The notes under the pieces are model-generated. The model was not told where the DNA came from and did no database searches. It saw nothing but the letters and a program-made list of their open reading frames with translations. From NCBI RefSeq assembly GCF_002878395.1, contig NC_061115.1, forward strand, positions 152,893,649-152,957,648: a stretch of 64,000 bases of DNA, given 5' to 3'. Source of the DNA: Capsicum annuum. Taxonomy: Eukaryota; Streptophyta; Magnoliopsida; Solanales; Solanaceae. This document shows, piece by piece, positions 44,601 through 57,365 of this stretch; the first letter of the stretch is position 1; each line of letters begins with the position of its first letter. A program made the position numbers and the translations under genes.

Positions 44601-45001
44601 AAGAATTCAATCGGTAAGGAAATGTTTTGATTCGTCTATTAGCTAGGACACTTTTGAGGCCTTAATATGCATCAACCTTGATCATAGCACTAAAATTTAT
44701 TACTCATGAGTTCGAAGCATGATCCTAAAAATGTCTGAACTTTTGGGATATTACAACCTAACTTGTCGTACTTGAACAGAATAATTGTGCATATGCAAAT
44801 AAACACTAAAATAAGTATTACTAAATTTCTTGAATTGCTCAACACAATTTTTTTTTCTAAGTTCGCTATTGTCTTATTATTGGAGTAACAACACATACGA
44901 GGCGATTCGAAAAGAAGTTTTCTATGGAACATACATGTTGAACTAATGACTACAATACATTGATTGTGGGGCTATTCTAAAAGTTATGATATATACTTAT
45001 A
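44601..45001. other. Intergenic DNA
   Basis: Nothing recognised. Confidence 0.4.
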
Positions 45002-45285
45002 AGAGTTAATATATAAAAATGACCCTAAACTTGACTTCAAATTATAACTTTGACCTTAAACTTTGATAGTGCACAAATAGGACCTTTAACTATTCAAAAT
45101 CTGAACAAATATGACCTCCGATTTTGCAACCCTATGCGTGAGTCTCACTCGCGCCTACGTGGAAAGGTAATTCAATCACACGGTACCACATCGTTAAAAG
45201 GGCTGATTTGGAGAGAGGTCATATTTGTGCAGTTTTGAATAGTTAAAGGTCATATTTGTGTACTGTCAAAGTTTTGCTTTTTGTG

Positions 45286-45304
45286 TTAAAACGACGTCGT
45301 TTTA

Positions 45305-45305
<1 letters not shown>
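45286..45305. repeat. 20-bp perfect palindrome
   Basis: ttaaaacgacgtcgttttaa reads the same on both strands and lies directly before the TTA microsatellite. Confidence 0.9.
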
Positions 45306-45343
<38 letters not shown>

Positions 45344-45400
45344 GTTATTGTTGTTGTTATTATTATTATTATTATTATTATAATAATAATAATAATAATT
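45306..45400. repeat. (TTA)n microsatellite, switching to (TAA)n
   Basis: About thirty trinucleotide units, with a few TTG variants, turning into ATAATAATA at the end. A shorter ATT run follows at 45450-45480. Confidence 0.9.
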
Positions 45401-45526
45401 TCTTATTTATTTCTATAGTAGCAACACCTAACTTTTTTTTTAATTTTAAAAAATTATTATTATTATTATTTTATTTATTTCTATAGCAGCAGCACTTAGC
45501 TTTTTTTTAATTAAAAAAAAAACAGT

Positions 45527-45609
45527 CACTAGCAGGGATCGAACCCGCACAGTAGGCTGAAGAAAGCGCCCAAGAAGAGCAAATAACACCACTGGACTAT
45601 CTAAGTGCC
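45527..45609 (-). other. tRNA-like sequence with A and B boxes (SINE head or tRNA relic)
   Basis: On the - strand, GATAGTCCAGTGG resembles a pol III A box and CGGGTTCGATCCCTG is a good B box, about 45 bases apart. The acceptor ends pair poorly and no clear anticodon arm was found. A T/A-rich tail follows the B box. Confidence 0.45.
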
Positions 45610-46404
45610 TCTATCTAAGTGCCTTGTTTCATGTGGTTCAACATTAATGTACGTACATAAATATACATTTTCTATCTTATATATATACAACGTAATTTTT
45701 TTACCGAGGGGTTCGGGTGAACCCCATGGCAACCACGTAGGTCCGCCCTTCATTAATTTAATAACATTTAATAAAGTTAATTTGATAACATTTTAATTAC
45801 GTTAATTTGATAACGTTAATTTAATATACTACTACTACTACTATCCTTAATAACATTAATTTAATAACGTTTTATTAAAACTATAATTTTTTTATTATTA
45901 GTATAGTTTCATATTTAATTTAATATTTAAATAAATAATATTTAGATATATTATATAACTTAAATTCGTCCTCTGCTTTATAATATATATACATACCTGC
46001 TCGATTTTTTCATATTAGGCTGACCCGCCTAATTAATAAATCTTCAATATTGCTCTTTTTCCGCAATGACAAAAGAAATTAGATGCCATTTTCATCTTTG
46101 AGCCGAAAATAATGAAAAAATAATAGTGAAGAGTCATTTAAAGGTCATATTTGTGCAGTTTTGAATAGTTAAAGGTCATATTTGTGCACTGTCAAAGTTT
46201 AAGGTCATATTTATGTATTATGCCTTTATATTTTAAGCTGGACGCACCCAGTTTTGCGTGTTGAACACACGTTTTGCCACGTAGGATTAGAGGTCATATT
46301 TGTGCAGTTTTTAATAGTTAAAGGTCATATTTGTGCACTGTCAAAGTTTAAAGTCAAAGTTATAATTTGATGTCAAGTTTAAGGTCATTTTTATGTATTA
46401 ACTC

Positions 46405-48900
46405 TATTTATAACTGGATGTTATTAAGGATGCATTCATATGATACAAATACAATACATGCATATACCAAATTGAATATATACATATATATTCATAATAC
46501 ATACAGTATCAACAATGCTTAAAATACTCTGATTGTGAATAATAAGTTTAATATAATATAGGTAATTACAAAATATATACAAATAGCAACTGTATACACA
46601 ATGAAAAATAACAATATATATTCAACTAATTTAAATACATACAATGTATCAGTTGAACATATAAATACATGACACACATTTATAAAGATACATGATACAC
46701 ATACAAATTATGTACATATTTTCTTCATTATGAAATAATTCAAAGACAATAAACACTCATATCAAATATTTGATAATAACATTTGTCATTACGAAGCCAA
46801 CAAAAATCCTAGAACTTCTTTATATTTAGAACGTAAGCTTGGCAAAAAGTTATTAACGTTTTCTCATCTTGAACATTTTCTTAATCACAACAGTTACATT
46901 TTTATCCCTCGACTGAATCAAATCAATATTAAAAACATCCTTCAGATTTAATGAGTACTCAAAATGTGATTATAATTCACTAGCATGATGAAACTCTTAA
47001 CACTATATTTTTTCACCAAATTCTTATGACTCTTTCTAAAGGTAGAAACAAAGTAAATGATACTGATCACAAGAGGGATGTATCAAAAGAGGAAATCTTA
47101 CGTACGAGTCGTGTGAGATATTAAGATATAGAATCTCAACATAGACTGAGTACATTGATCATCAAACCTGAATTCGTAGAAAAAGAATGACATAACGTTG
47201 GACATAAGTTTCATTTAGTCTGAAGTACATAATATGGAGTATAAGTGTGTTAGACATAGAGGAAGAATGAGATTATTGACTTAAATGTTCCCTCTTGCAT
47301 CAGAGATAGATGTGGATACTTTACTTTCATAAAATTTCATGAACTTGTTTTGGTCTTAGGTTACACTTACATTTCAAAGAAATCTTAGGTAATATTAACA
47401 TTACAATATGTGAAAAAGTGTACATGTCTTCTCCATCACATCAAAGAGATTGTTATTAAGTTTAAGAACAAAGAAAACCGACTTATTTTTATCTGCTCAC
47501 AGACAAACAAGTACATATGTTGCATATATGGAAAGAACTATGCAAATTTTGAACCACTCATGAGAAGTTTAAGAAAAAAGAAAATTAGAAAACAAATCCA
47601 GAGCTTTTGACGGGGACGACTCATTGCACACTAGGTTTTTATTAGCATAGAAATTATTAAGAGGACCTTTTCCCACACTCGTCATGTCCGTGATAATGTG
47701 CATGAGCCTTTGAAAGAAATAACAACACCTAAAAGAATAATATTAGCATAAGTTAAATACCCAATTCTCAATATATAGAAGAAATTAATCAAACTAGAGA
47801 GAAGAAAGAGGAAACTTTTATTTAATAATGCAAAAAATCTTAAATATGTGAGAGAAACTGAAGGAGTTACGCTCCACTGATCAATAAAAATCTAAAAGTG
47901 ATAATATAGCTGATGAAAATTGTTACACCTGTAATAGAAGATTTAGTGATGTAGAAGCCTTGGGGCCAATATATATCAGAGTATGCTCATTGTTTTATTC
48001 CTTTTTGGCTAGAAGGGTTGGAAAACATGGTTTTAGACTTTTTAAACTATTTCAAAACTTAAAATTTTTTTTGAAATAATTTAAGAAAATACAAAAAGTC
48101 ACACTTGTCTTTTTATAGAAAATATCAAGAAAAACTAAAAATATTTTAAGAATTTAAAAATAAAAACAAACACTTAAAATTAGAGAAAAAAGGTAAGAAT
48201 TCAGGTAACGCTTTAAAAAGGTTTTTAATGCACTCAAGAAGCGTCTGTTAAAACGGTTGCCCAAAAGACAATTTGAATGATTTGTAAAAGAGACTATTTA
48301 AAATTGTGACTAACTTTATAAAATCTTAAATTCATTTACAAATATGACATCTATTCTATTCAAATGAAAAGTAATTTATCCAAACTGAAGAAAAATCTAA
48401 CTAAACTAATTTTCGAAGTTTGTATGAGATCGAAGAGAAACAAACAATAGTAATTAACGATTTTTGAAAAAAATCACTTCATTCAAAAAGGGAAAATCAC
48501 ATTTTTTGAAAGATGGGATTATTTATAAAAATGTTGAATTAAGACCATTAGTTATAAACACTTGAATTTTTTAAAGTTGGAAAAACAGTTACTTTTATCT
48601 AAATAAATCACTAATTACATGAACAAAGTAGATGCTATTTTTGGATTCTCAAAGATTTATGTTAAGAGGAAACACAAAGAAAACTCATTTTTTTATTGAT
48701 TATGAACATGTTACCATGTGACAAAGCGATAAGTAAAGGGAAAAAATGCAAAGATAAAACAGAATAACAACTCGAAGAAAAAAATATTTTAAATTAACCA
48801 AATTTTGTTTAATATAATCGGATAATCAAGTATGATTTTATAAATAATTAAAGGATAAAAATTCAGAAAAATAGATTTTGAACCCGTTTGGATCTGTCTG
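46405..48900. other. AT-rich DNA, nothing recognised
   Basis: Contains ATACA-rich simple sequence at 46440-46700 and no convincing gene or element on either strand. Confidence 0.5.
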
Positions 48901-49262
48901 ACTTGAATGCTCAAATTTTTATGGGCTTTTATCCCATTTTCATTATTCATCTTCGTCTTCAATCTTTTATACTAGCTTTCATATGTAGCATTTTAGCCAC
49001 ATATTTTTTTTCTACGATTTTGACTTTTTACCATTTTTGGCCTTGAGGAGAATGACTCTTTCTTCAAAATAGGGTATCTCTTGGCCACCGCTGATATTTT
49101 GGGTAGAATGGTCCCTGCAACCATTCGATCTTTTATTTCATGTGATAACCTTCACGGCTATCAGTAAGCTTTTGTATTTAATGCGATAACCTTCTCAACT
49201 ATTGGTAATTCTCTTTTGCGTGTGACCTCGATTACGTCTTGCACATACTTTCGTAATGACAC
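48901..49262. other. Probable edge of Tat/Ogre-type retroelement DNA
   Basis: Carries short repeats of the GTGATAACCTTC type (49140-49210) that lead into the 71-bp array at 49263. No coding sequence. Confidence 0.35.
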
Positions 49263-49482
49263 GACTTATAGATATCTCTTAGATTATTAGTCTTTGGATA
49301 ATCTTGTGCATCATTTGATGTTGGATATGAAGTAGCTTACAGATATCTTTTGAGTTTCTATATCTAGGGAAATCCTATACATTATTCGACCTTAGATAAG
49401 AGATGACTTATGGATATCCCTTGAATCACCAGCTCTCAGGTACTCCTGCACATCATTCAATCTAGGATATGATATAACTTAT
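49263..49482. repeat. About 71-bp degenerate tandem array, left part
   Basis: Units start ACTTATAGATATCTC, GCTTACAGATATC, ACTTATGGATATC and AACTTAT (about 49263, 49335, 49406 and 49477). The array continues after the inserted retroelement at 56269. Confidence 0.75.
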
Positions 49483-50906
49483 TGATGAGTGGTGATTTTA
49501 CCACTCATTTCTACCAAACATTTGTGCACACTACCACGCTTTGTATAAGAAAATGAGACATCATCATGATTTAAATGCACTGATAGCCACATTTTACAGG
49601 TATATAGTTAAAGAGATCAAAAGATGTGAAATCAAGCTTAAAATGATAAAAAGGGAGTAAAGAAGACTGCAGCTGAAGACCTGGACCATATTAGCCTCAG
49701 TTACTGCGATCGCAATCCTTAGTCCGTATCGTGGTCAGTCAAGACGGTCAGCACAATGTGGTCGCGGAGCATAATCATGATTGTGTATCCGTGGTCGCGG
49801 TCAAACTTGCACGATTGCGGTTAAACAGAAATTTGCCCAGGGCAGATCTGTAAAATAACATAGACGAATATCGAATCACATATAAGCAAAAATCCTTTCT
49901 TCTTTGGATATTGCTTACCTCATAGACATTATTTCAATTAAGAAGAAGAAACCCTAATTGGGCAAGTGTGTAACTACTCTTGGAGGCTTAATTTCTTAAT
50001 GATTTTGTGAAGAATAAATGTTTTTGATAATCCTTATGGTATATTTCTCTTTACCTTCTTCATGAGTAGCTAAGTAAGTTAGTCTTGGGATTATGTTGAA
50101 ATAAAGTGTGTTGGTGTGTGAGTGTTAATGTGTTTGCATGATTTTAAGTTGTTGATTATGGATTCCACTATTGCTTGAGCTTATTAGTTGAAATTTGTAG
50201 GTGAAAATCCCAAAATCTCCAAATGGGTTTGATGGATGAAAACCCCAAACCCTACAAACCCTTCATCATCCTTGAAAGAGGGATGAAGGTGAACATAGGG
50301 TAACTCATAACATCTTTGAAAGAGAGTTATATGGGGAGAAGACAATGGTGGACAATTGCGTCTATGGTTTACTACCTTTTGCAATATTAGAAATAAGTGT
50401 AATTGGAGTGTAAATTATGTCAAGAGAATCATCCAAGAAATAGGGATGCTTAATTGAGGTTTTGGGTGAATATAACTTGTACACTTGTTAAGTGCTCGAA
50501 AGAGCCAATGGGTGAAATCGTTGTGGCTTGATTGAAAGGTTGTCCATAGTGACTATAGACCTAGCCTATCCTTTAGTTAACAACTAAATTTTATGTCAAA
50601 CCATCATCACCACTCATGTTTGTCTTTTAGGTAGACATAATCCCAAGATTTCCTTAAATCTTGATTTTAAACTAAAAGTGTTATATCCGAGCATTGTTAT
50701 TTGACAAACTATCCCCAAATCAAATCCCCCTGTTTTATTTTACTTCTCTTGTTTATTATCATTTCTGGTAAGCTTATAGTAACTAGAACAACCATTACAT
50801 TTAAAGCCTATAATTTACTCCTTGTGGATTTGACCCCAAATATAGTTAGGTTGTTTGACAACAACCACCTCACCCCTAAATCATGGGAGTAAGTTGAGCG
50901 TTGTCA
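49483..50906 (+). repeat. 5' LTR of the Athila/Tat-like element
   Basis: Contains, at 49690-49825, a cluster of GATCGCAATC, GTCGCGG and similar GC-rich words that form imperfect hairpins. The rest is AT-rich and matches 54829-56268. Confidence 0.85.
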
Positions 50907-51660
50907 AAATGGCGCCTTTGTCGGGGAGTGAAATATAGATTTCACTCGTTGCGGTGTACTTTTTACTTAGGTCTATCTGGGGTGGTGTATGTTACTATAT
51001 TTGTTGTTTTCGGATTTCTTATAGGTAAATCTAACTTGAACGAAATTATGAGCGAAAGGACTAATGATGTGGAGTCATTGGATGCTCTCCTTGGTGGAGA
51101 AAGCCAACCAAAAGGTACGGGCCCAATAGAAGCAACCCGTATCCCACCTCACGGGAGTGGAACCCTCTATGTGACAAGTGTCATTCTTCATTTATTGCAA
51201 ATTAAGGGATTGTTAGGGGGTCAAGCGAATGAGGACCCGTATGTTCACTTAAAGAATTTCTTGGAGGTGTGTGCACCATTCAACCTTGCACACTCCACTC
51301 AAGAATCCTTTCGGCTCCATTTTTTCTCATTTTCAATAAAGGGCGAAGCATTGTACTGGCACCGTTCACTTCCTACGGCTTCAATCACTTCGTGAAATGA
51401 TCTAACAAAGGTGTTTTTTGGATCAATAGTCCCTTTCCCCCAAGGTGTGCCACGCAAGAGATGAGCTTATCAACTTTAAATAAAGGAGTGGGGAGCCGCT
51501 TCATAAAGTATGGGAGAAATTTAATGGAAAATTAGTTAAATGCCTCAACCATGAGATTCCGAGGAAGATACTTTTCAAATATTCTATCAGGCGCTAGACC
51601 CTTGGAACCAAACTATCGTGAACAATACGGCAGAAGGTTCTCGCTAAAATTTGCACTTCT
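50907..51660 (+). pseudogene. Gypsy Gag remnant
   Basis: An open frame to 51395 includes MSERTNDVESLDALL (51048) and the gag core EDPYVHLKNFLEVC, FRLHFFSFSIKGEALYWH. It stops at TGA 51393, where the family has Trp (a G-to-A change), and continues in degraded form to about 51650. The Athila/Tat Gag normally packages element RNA; this copy is broken. Confidence 0.72.
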
Positions 51661-54600
51661 ATGCGGCTATGTAATTTTTGAGATCAGTGACTAAACACAA
51701 TCGGGAATTGCATACCCAGGATATCAACATCCTAAATAGCTCTCTCTCTATACCCATAGTCAATATAGAACAATGAAAGTGAGACGAGGAACAAGAGAAG
51801 ACTATGGCAAAGATTTTAACCCAAATTGAGCTCCTAGCCAAATATGTTATGGGTGCACATGCGAAAACGAGAAATTTCACATCGTCAAGAGCCTATGGTG
51901 AGGAATCTAAAATTTGGATAAAGAGATCAAATGTATGCCAAACCATTTGAAGGGTTTTCACTTGGCCAATCAATGGCAGGGTGAGAATCAAGGTTGGATA
52001 AATTAAGATGGTGGTCGATTTTGCGGAGATCGCGATCATGCTTATTGCCATTTTGTTCCCTACCATGACCGAGTTTATAACAAAGAATCAAGCTCAATTT
52101 ATCCAACAAAATTCAAGAAATGAGATGTGCTATAAAGAATCTTGAATAGAGTAGAAGGTATAGACAAAATGGTCTATGAATTAAAAGGGGACTTCTTTCA
52201 ACTCTCTAAAACCATGGTATCTCGCTCTGCCTCTATTAAGAAATTCAAGACCCAAATTGGACACATCTTCGCTCGACTAAATATTGAGACAAGAAACTAT
52301 TACTCTAGTGACAAAATTTCCAATCTGGAAAGCAATGATCAAGTCTTGGTAATATATGCAAGGCATAAGAAGACAAAGGAAGAGTTACCCTAAAGTCAAG
52401 ACGAAGAAGGGAATAAAAAAATGACAAAAGTATCGACAAGAAAATTAATAATGGAGAGGATGATAAGTGGGGACTTGCGAAACTCCCTTGAAAATTAAGA
52501 AACAATAGTCATACCATGACGATAACTAAGGCACTATGTGGGAGGCAACTCACAAATGCCATGAAAATGGCTCCTATCATTGTTGTTATGTTTTTATAGT
52601 GTCAATGTTAGGTTTCACATATGAATAACTCATGCAAGCATGGCACTATTAAGTGTATTGCGTACGTTTTGAAAGGGCTACGTATGCAGAAATATGCACT
52701 ACAAACTAAATAGGGATCAAATAGGTGCCAAATAAAAATGGAATAGGGGAAAATAGGGGAGCGGAAATGCTCACAGTTACCGCGATCGCGTTACCCAGGA
52801 GCGATCATGGTCATCCGTATGCCTGTGATCACGTTTACTTAGTCGCAATCACGGTTACTTCGGCCACTTATCCCCTATTTTCTTTGCATTATCTGGACAC
52901 TTTCTTTCAAGTTTTTGACTGCAGAATTGATCCAACCTTAAGGAGAATGATGATGATGCAAAATTTGAGAGCAATGTTAGCCCCTAATGTGTTTATAAGG
53001 AGCACCCTTAGCCTTTTTATCCTTGATTATTTTTGCAATGGGGACACTGTAACCTTTTCTAGTTGGGGGTGCCTCCTTATTCTTTTGATTTGGGCCTGTA
53101 TTATTGATATTTTTACATATTTTTTTGTTCTTTTGGAAAATTCTTATTTGGGTTGTGATATTTGGGCACTCTAATGATGCCTACATTTTCATGAATTAGT
53201 TACTCTATTTTTAGTTTCTCTCTCTATTTTAGTTTTAATAGACTAGATTTTCCGTTGTGATTGGGTTTCTCACCATAGGTGCAGGGGAAGTCAAGTACCC
53301 GTGGCTTTAAGGCCATAAAATCAAGGGAAGTCTGAGTACCTGTAGCATTGATGATTTGGGATCACATTCATATCCATTGATGAAGTCTGAGTAGCCATAT
53401 GGGTGGTTCGCCCATACTATAGTTTACAATGTAACGCTAAAGCTAGGGTGGTTGACATGATTAGAATTTTGCGTGGTGCAGATACAAAAGCAAAACAACC
53501 ATTTTTGTCTGAAAATTTTGCAAAATTTGAAGACATGGACGTGAGCAACTTTGTGATAAAATTTTCCCTTTTCCTATGACTCCGAAAATTATCTTTGGAA
53601 AAATAGTGAATTCTCAATCTTTGTCTTGAGCGGGTAGAAAAACTGAACCCCCTTGACAACATTCGTATGCCATGTGTGTAAGTTTAGTTTTCTTTATCTC
53701 ATGTGTACTTATACTATCTAGAACCTGCCCCATTTGTCATTCAAAGCTAAATTTTGATTGTGCTTGCTTGGTAAAATGATCATAGGCCTTCTTGTGATTT
53801 TGGATGCTCACTTTAGCCTAAAAAGCCTCCCAATAAATACAAATTACCCCTAGTCACCCTCTTTGAGCCTTTTGACTTTTCTTTAGCAAGCGCATTGCAA
53901 GTTGTGACCCTTTTATTCATCCTCTTTTGAACCTTACCCTCTTTGAACCTAATAATACAAGTTGAGACTAAAAGCCTAAGTTGGGGGTGGTGGAATTGAA
54001 AGAGTGTAGTTGGGCAATAAAGCTATAAGAAGTTGCCTATGAGCTTAAGAACATAAACCATTTTGATTTGATGATAGAAAATATCCCACAAAGGAAAGAA
54101 AGACATTATCTATGCACATAAAAAAAGAAGAGAAAAAGAGGAGAGTGGGAAAACCAAGAAAAGGCAAAAATAGGCAAAATAATAAAAGAAAAAGAAGCGG
54201 CCCAACAGTAAACAGTTAAGAAAGCATGATGTAGAAGTACAAGGAGGGTTTAGCCTTATTGTCCTAAGTCGATATCCTACCCTACCCTAAACCTACATTA
54301 CAGGCTCAAAAAGCCCTTTGTGATTCCCACCAAGTGTAGTCATTATAGTGGTGATTGAAAATAGGGGAAAGCCTATGGCATGGTACTTTTTAACATGGAG
54401 AATTTCTTGAGAGAGTGAGTATTTGCACTTAAAATTCCTTATTGCATGATTGGTAACTAGGTGTGTGATATTTTTATTTTCTTATGAGGAGGCATGTGAA
54501 TTAGTTGAGGTGGGGAATTTTGTCATCTTTCGCACAATGAGATAAACAGAAGTATAACATAATTGTTGCCATCATGTAAGTTATTTGTAGAGTGCTAGTA

Positions 54601-54828
54601 GTTGTTACATGATTGCTCCTTAAAGTCTTGCATCCTTCTCTGTTCTATTTTTTGATAAGGGGAGTCGTTAAAAGCCTATTTTCCCATTTGTGAAGAGATT
54701 TTGGTGGTAGCATTCAAGTTTACATCATTATGATAATTGGAATATAGAACAAGGTCATATATATGAAATTGTCTTATAGAAAGGGGTGGTGTTGCTTAGG
54801 GACAAACAAAGTTTTAAGTTGGGGGTGA
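51661..54828 (+). other. Interior of the Athila/Tat-like element without coding domains
   Basis: No protease, RT, RNase H or integrase motif was found on either strand. At 52775-52860 a second cluster of GATCGCG/GATCAT words like that in the LTR occurs, which is odd for an interior region. Confidence 0.55.
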
Positions 54829-56268
54829 TGATGAGTGGTGATTTTACCACTCATTTCTACGAAATATTTATGCACACTAACATGATTTGTATAAGAAAAA
54901 TGAGAAATTATCATGATTTAAATGCACTAATAGCCACATTTTGCAGGTATATAGTTGAAAAGATCAAAATATATAGAATGTAGCTTAAAATGATAACAAA
55001 GGGAGCAAGAAAGAGTGAAATTGAAGACCTGGACCACATCAGCCTCAGTTACCGTGACTGCGGTCCTCAGTCTACGGTCGCACCGTAGTCGCGGTCAGTC
55101 AAGACAGTCAGTACAATACAGTCACGGAGCACAACTGCAATCACGTAGCCGCGATCGCGATCAAACCTGCACGATCGTAGTTCAACGGGAATATGCCCAG
55201 GGGCAGATTTGTAAAAACACATAGACAAATCCCAAACCATCTCTAAGCTAAAACCCTTTCTTCTTTGGGTATTGCTTACCTCGTAGACATTGTTTGAATT
55301 AAGAAAAAGAAATCCTAATTGGGCAAGTGTGTAACTACTCTTGGAGGCTTAATTTCTTAGTGATTTTGTGAAGAATGAATGTTTTGGATAATCCTTATGG
55401 TACATTTCTCTTTACTTTCTTCATAAGTAGATAAGTAATTTAGTCTTAGGATTATGTTGAACTAAAGTGTATTTGTGTGTAGGTGTTGATGTGTTTGCAT
55501 AATTTTTAGTTGTTGATTATGGATACCATCATTGCTTGAGCTTATTAGTTGGAATTTATGGGTGAAAATCCCAAAATCTCCAAATGGGTTTTGTTGGTGA
55601 AAACTCCAAACTCTTAAAACCCTTCATCATCCTTGAAAGAGGGATGAAGGTGAACATAGGGTAACCCATAACATCCTTAAAAGAGGGTTATATGGGGACA
55701 AGGCAATGGTGGATAATTAATTTTATGGTTTACTACCTTTTGCAATCTTAGAAATAAGTGTAATAAGCGTGTAAATTATGTCTTGAGCATCATCCTAGAA
55801 ATATGGATGCTTGATTGAGGTTTTGGATGAATATAACTTATATACTTATTACGTGCTCGAAAGAGCCAATGGGTGAAATCGTTGTGGCTTGATTGAAAGG
55901 TTAGCCATAGTGAATATAAACCTAGCCTATCCTTTAGTTAACAACTAAATTTCATGTTTAACCATCATCACCCCTCATGCTTGCACTTTTTGATTGACAT
56001 AATCCCAAGATTTCCTCAAATCTTGATTTTAAATCAAAAGTGTTATATCCGTGCATTGTTAGTTGACAAACTATCCCCAAATCAAATTTCCCCATTTTAT
56101 TTTACATGTCTTGTTTATTATCATTTCGGGTAAGCTTTTAGTAACTATAACACCCATAAGATTTGAAGCCTATAATTCGCTCCTTATGGAGTTGACTCCA
56201 ACTCTAGTTGGGTTATCTGATAACGACTGCCTCAGCCTTAAATTATGGGAGTGAGTTGAGCAATATCA
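54829..56268 (+). repeat. 3' LTR of the Athila/Tat-like element
   Basis: 1440 bp. The GC-rich hairpin cluster is at about 55035-55190 and is visibly more diverged between the two LTRs than the flanking sequence. Confidence 0.85.
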
Positions 56269-56640
56269 CTTATAGATATCTCTCTACTTATTAGTCTTTA
56301 GAATATCCTGCACATAATTAATCTTGGATATGGAGCGGCTTGTAGAGAACCCTCAGACCTATCAATTTGGTAATCTTGCACATAATAAGAATTTTGTTGG
56401 TAGTTAGGGATAACCTTTAAATCATTGATCTATGGGTATCCTTGCACAATATTCGGTTAGGATGTTGTTGCGGCTTATGGATGACCCTTAAACTATAAAC
56501 TTTTGGATAATCTCACACATTATTCTATCTCAAATATTGCAACTTACAGATGACTTTAGGACTATCAACTCTTAGGAAATTTGTTACATCGTTCGTCTTC
56601 AGATAGAGACTTATAAACCCCTTGGTTCGACATAGTCCAA
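56269..56640. repeat. About 70-bp degenerate tandem array, right part
   Basis: Units near 56269, 56338, 56405, 56474, 56543 and 56608 each carry a CTTATRGATRWC-type start and a TTTGGATAATCTTGCACAT-type middle. It continues the array interrupted at 49482. Confidence 0.72.
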
Positions 56641-56759
56641 CTGTAATAAGGTAGATGATTTAATAATCCAAATATAATTGGATAGATGTTCCAATAAACA
56701 ATTGTAATGGGGTGTATGACCCAACATATCCTCAACGTGAGACTCCTTTGATCTACACA

Positions 56760-57000
56760 AGTGATGGATATTAAAATAATTGTATCCTTCCGTGCCAAAC
56801 TCCTCTACCTCTGTATGAATAATCAATATTGAAATAATTGTATCCATCAGCTCCAGACTCCCCTGCCTCTGTGTGAATAGTAGATATCATGATGATTGTA
56901 TCCTTCATCTCTAGACTCATTCCTCTCTACGTGGTTTACGTATACATATGCTTTAATTTATCCTTCAGTGCTAGACTCATTTGTATTTCTGTGATTAATT
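56760..57000. repeat. About 60-bp degenerate tandem array
   Basis: Four units with TTGTATCCTTC and AGACTCCTCTACCTCTGTGT-type blocks near 56780, 56840, 56898 and 56960. Confidence 0.65.
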
Positions 57001-57034
57001 GGATTTGGAGACTTTTAAAGATGATATAATGATG

Positions 57035-57365
57035 GTCCTCTCAGCAGTGATATGCAATGGGCCTCTTGGCAATGATATGCAATGATCCTCTTGGTAATGA
57101 TGTGCAATTTGATGAACTGGCCCTCTTGGCATGGCCCTCTAGATAATAATATGTAATGGCATAAAATGACCCTCTTGGCATGAAGCTCAACAATGATATA
57201 CGATGGCATGAAATAGACCATTCGACAATGACATGAGATTAGATAAAATATCCCTCTAGGTAATGATATGTAACTAAATGAAATGGTTCGCTCAGTGTGG
57301 ACCTCTTGACAATGATATACAATTGGATGGAATGACCATCTCGGTATATCACTCTAGGTGATTTT
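57035..57365. repeat. Short degenerate repeats, CCTCTTGGCAATGATATGC type
   Basis: At least eight irregular copies of CTCTTGGCAATGATATGCAA with variable spacing. Probably part of the untranslated region of the Tat/Ogre-type element. Confidence 0.65.

Larger units (their letters stand above)
45002..46404. mobile_element. Composite inverted-repeat element (MITE cluster)
   Basis: The left end (AGAGTTAATATATAAAAATG, then AAACTTGACTTCAAATTATA) and the reverse complement of the right end (AGAGTTAATACATAAAAATG, then AAACTTGACATCAAATTATA) match over about 80 bp. A block with GGTCATATTTGTGCAG and GTGCACTGTCAAAGTTTAA occurs near 45220, 46150 and 46300, which suggests two overlapping MITE copies. A TTA microsatellite and a tRNA-like segment lie between. 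Confidence 0.7.
49483..56268 (+). mobile_element. Athila/Tat-lineage gypsy element, non-autonomous
   Basis: LTRs of 1424 bp (49483-50906) and 1440 bp (54829-56268), TGATGAGTGG...TTGTCA/ATATCA, flanked by a perfect 5-bp duplication CTTAT (49478-49482, 56269-56273). The primer site region reads ATGGCGCCTTTGTCGGGGAG at 50909, and a purine tract TTGGGGGTGA precedes the 3' LTR. The 3.9 kb interior holds a Gag remnant but no recognisable protease, RT or integrase. The element sits inside a tandem array of another retroelement. Confidence 0.88.

Noticed and set aside
45256..45486. 76-codon ORF with poly-Tyr and poly-Asn
   Set aside because: Translation of the TTA/TAA microsatellite.
52725..53174. 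149-codon ORF inside the Athila/Tat-like element
   Set aside because: No retroviral domain; its N-terminal half is the GATCGCG-type repeat cluster. Treated as chance.
57015..57221. 68-codon - strand repeat-like ORF
   Set aside because: Direct translation of the CTCTTGGCAATGATATGC repeats.
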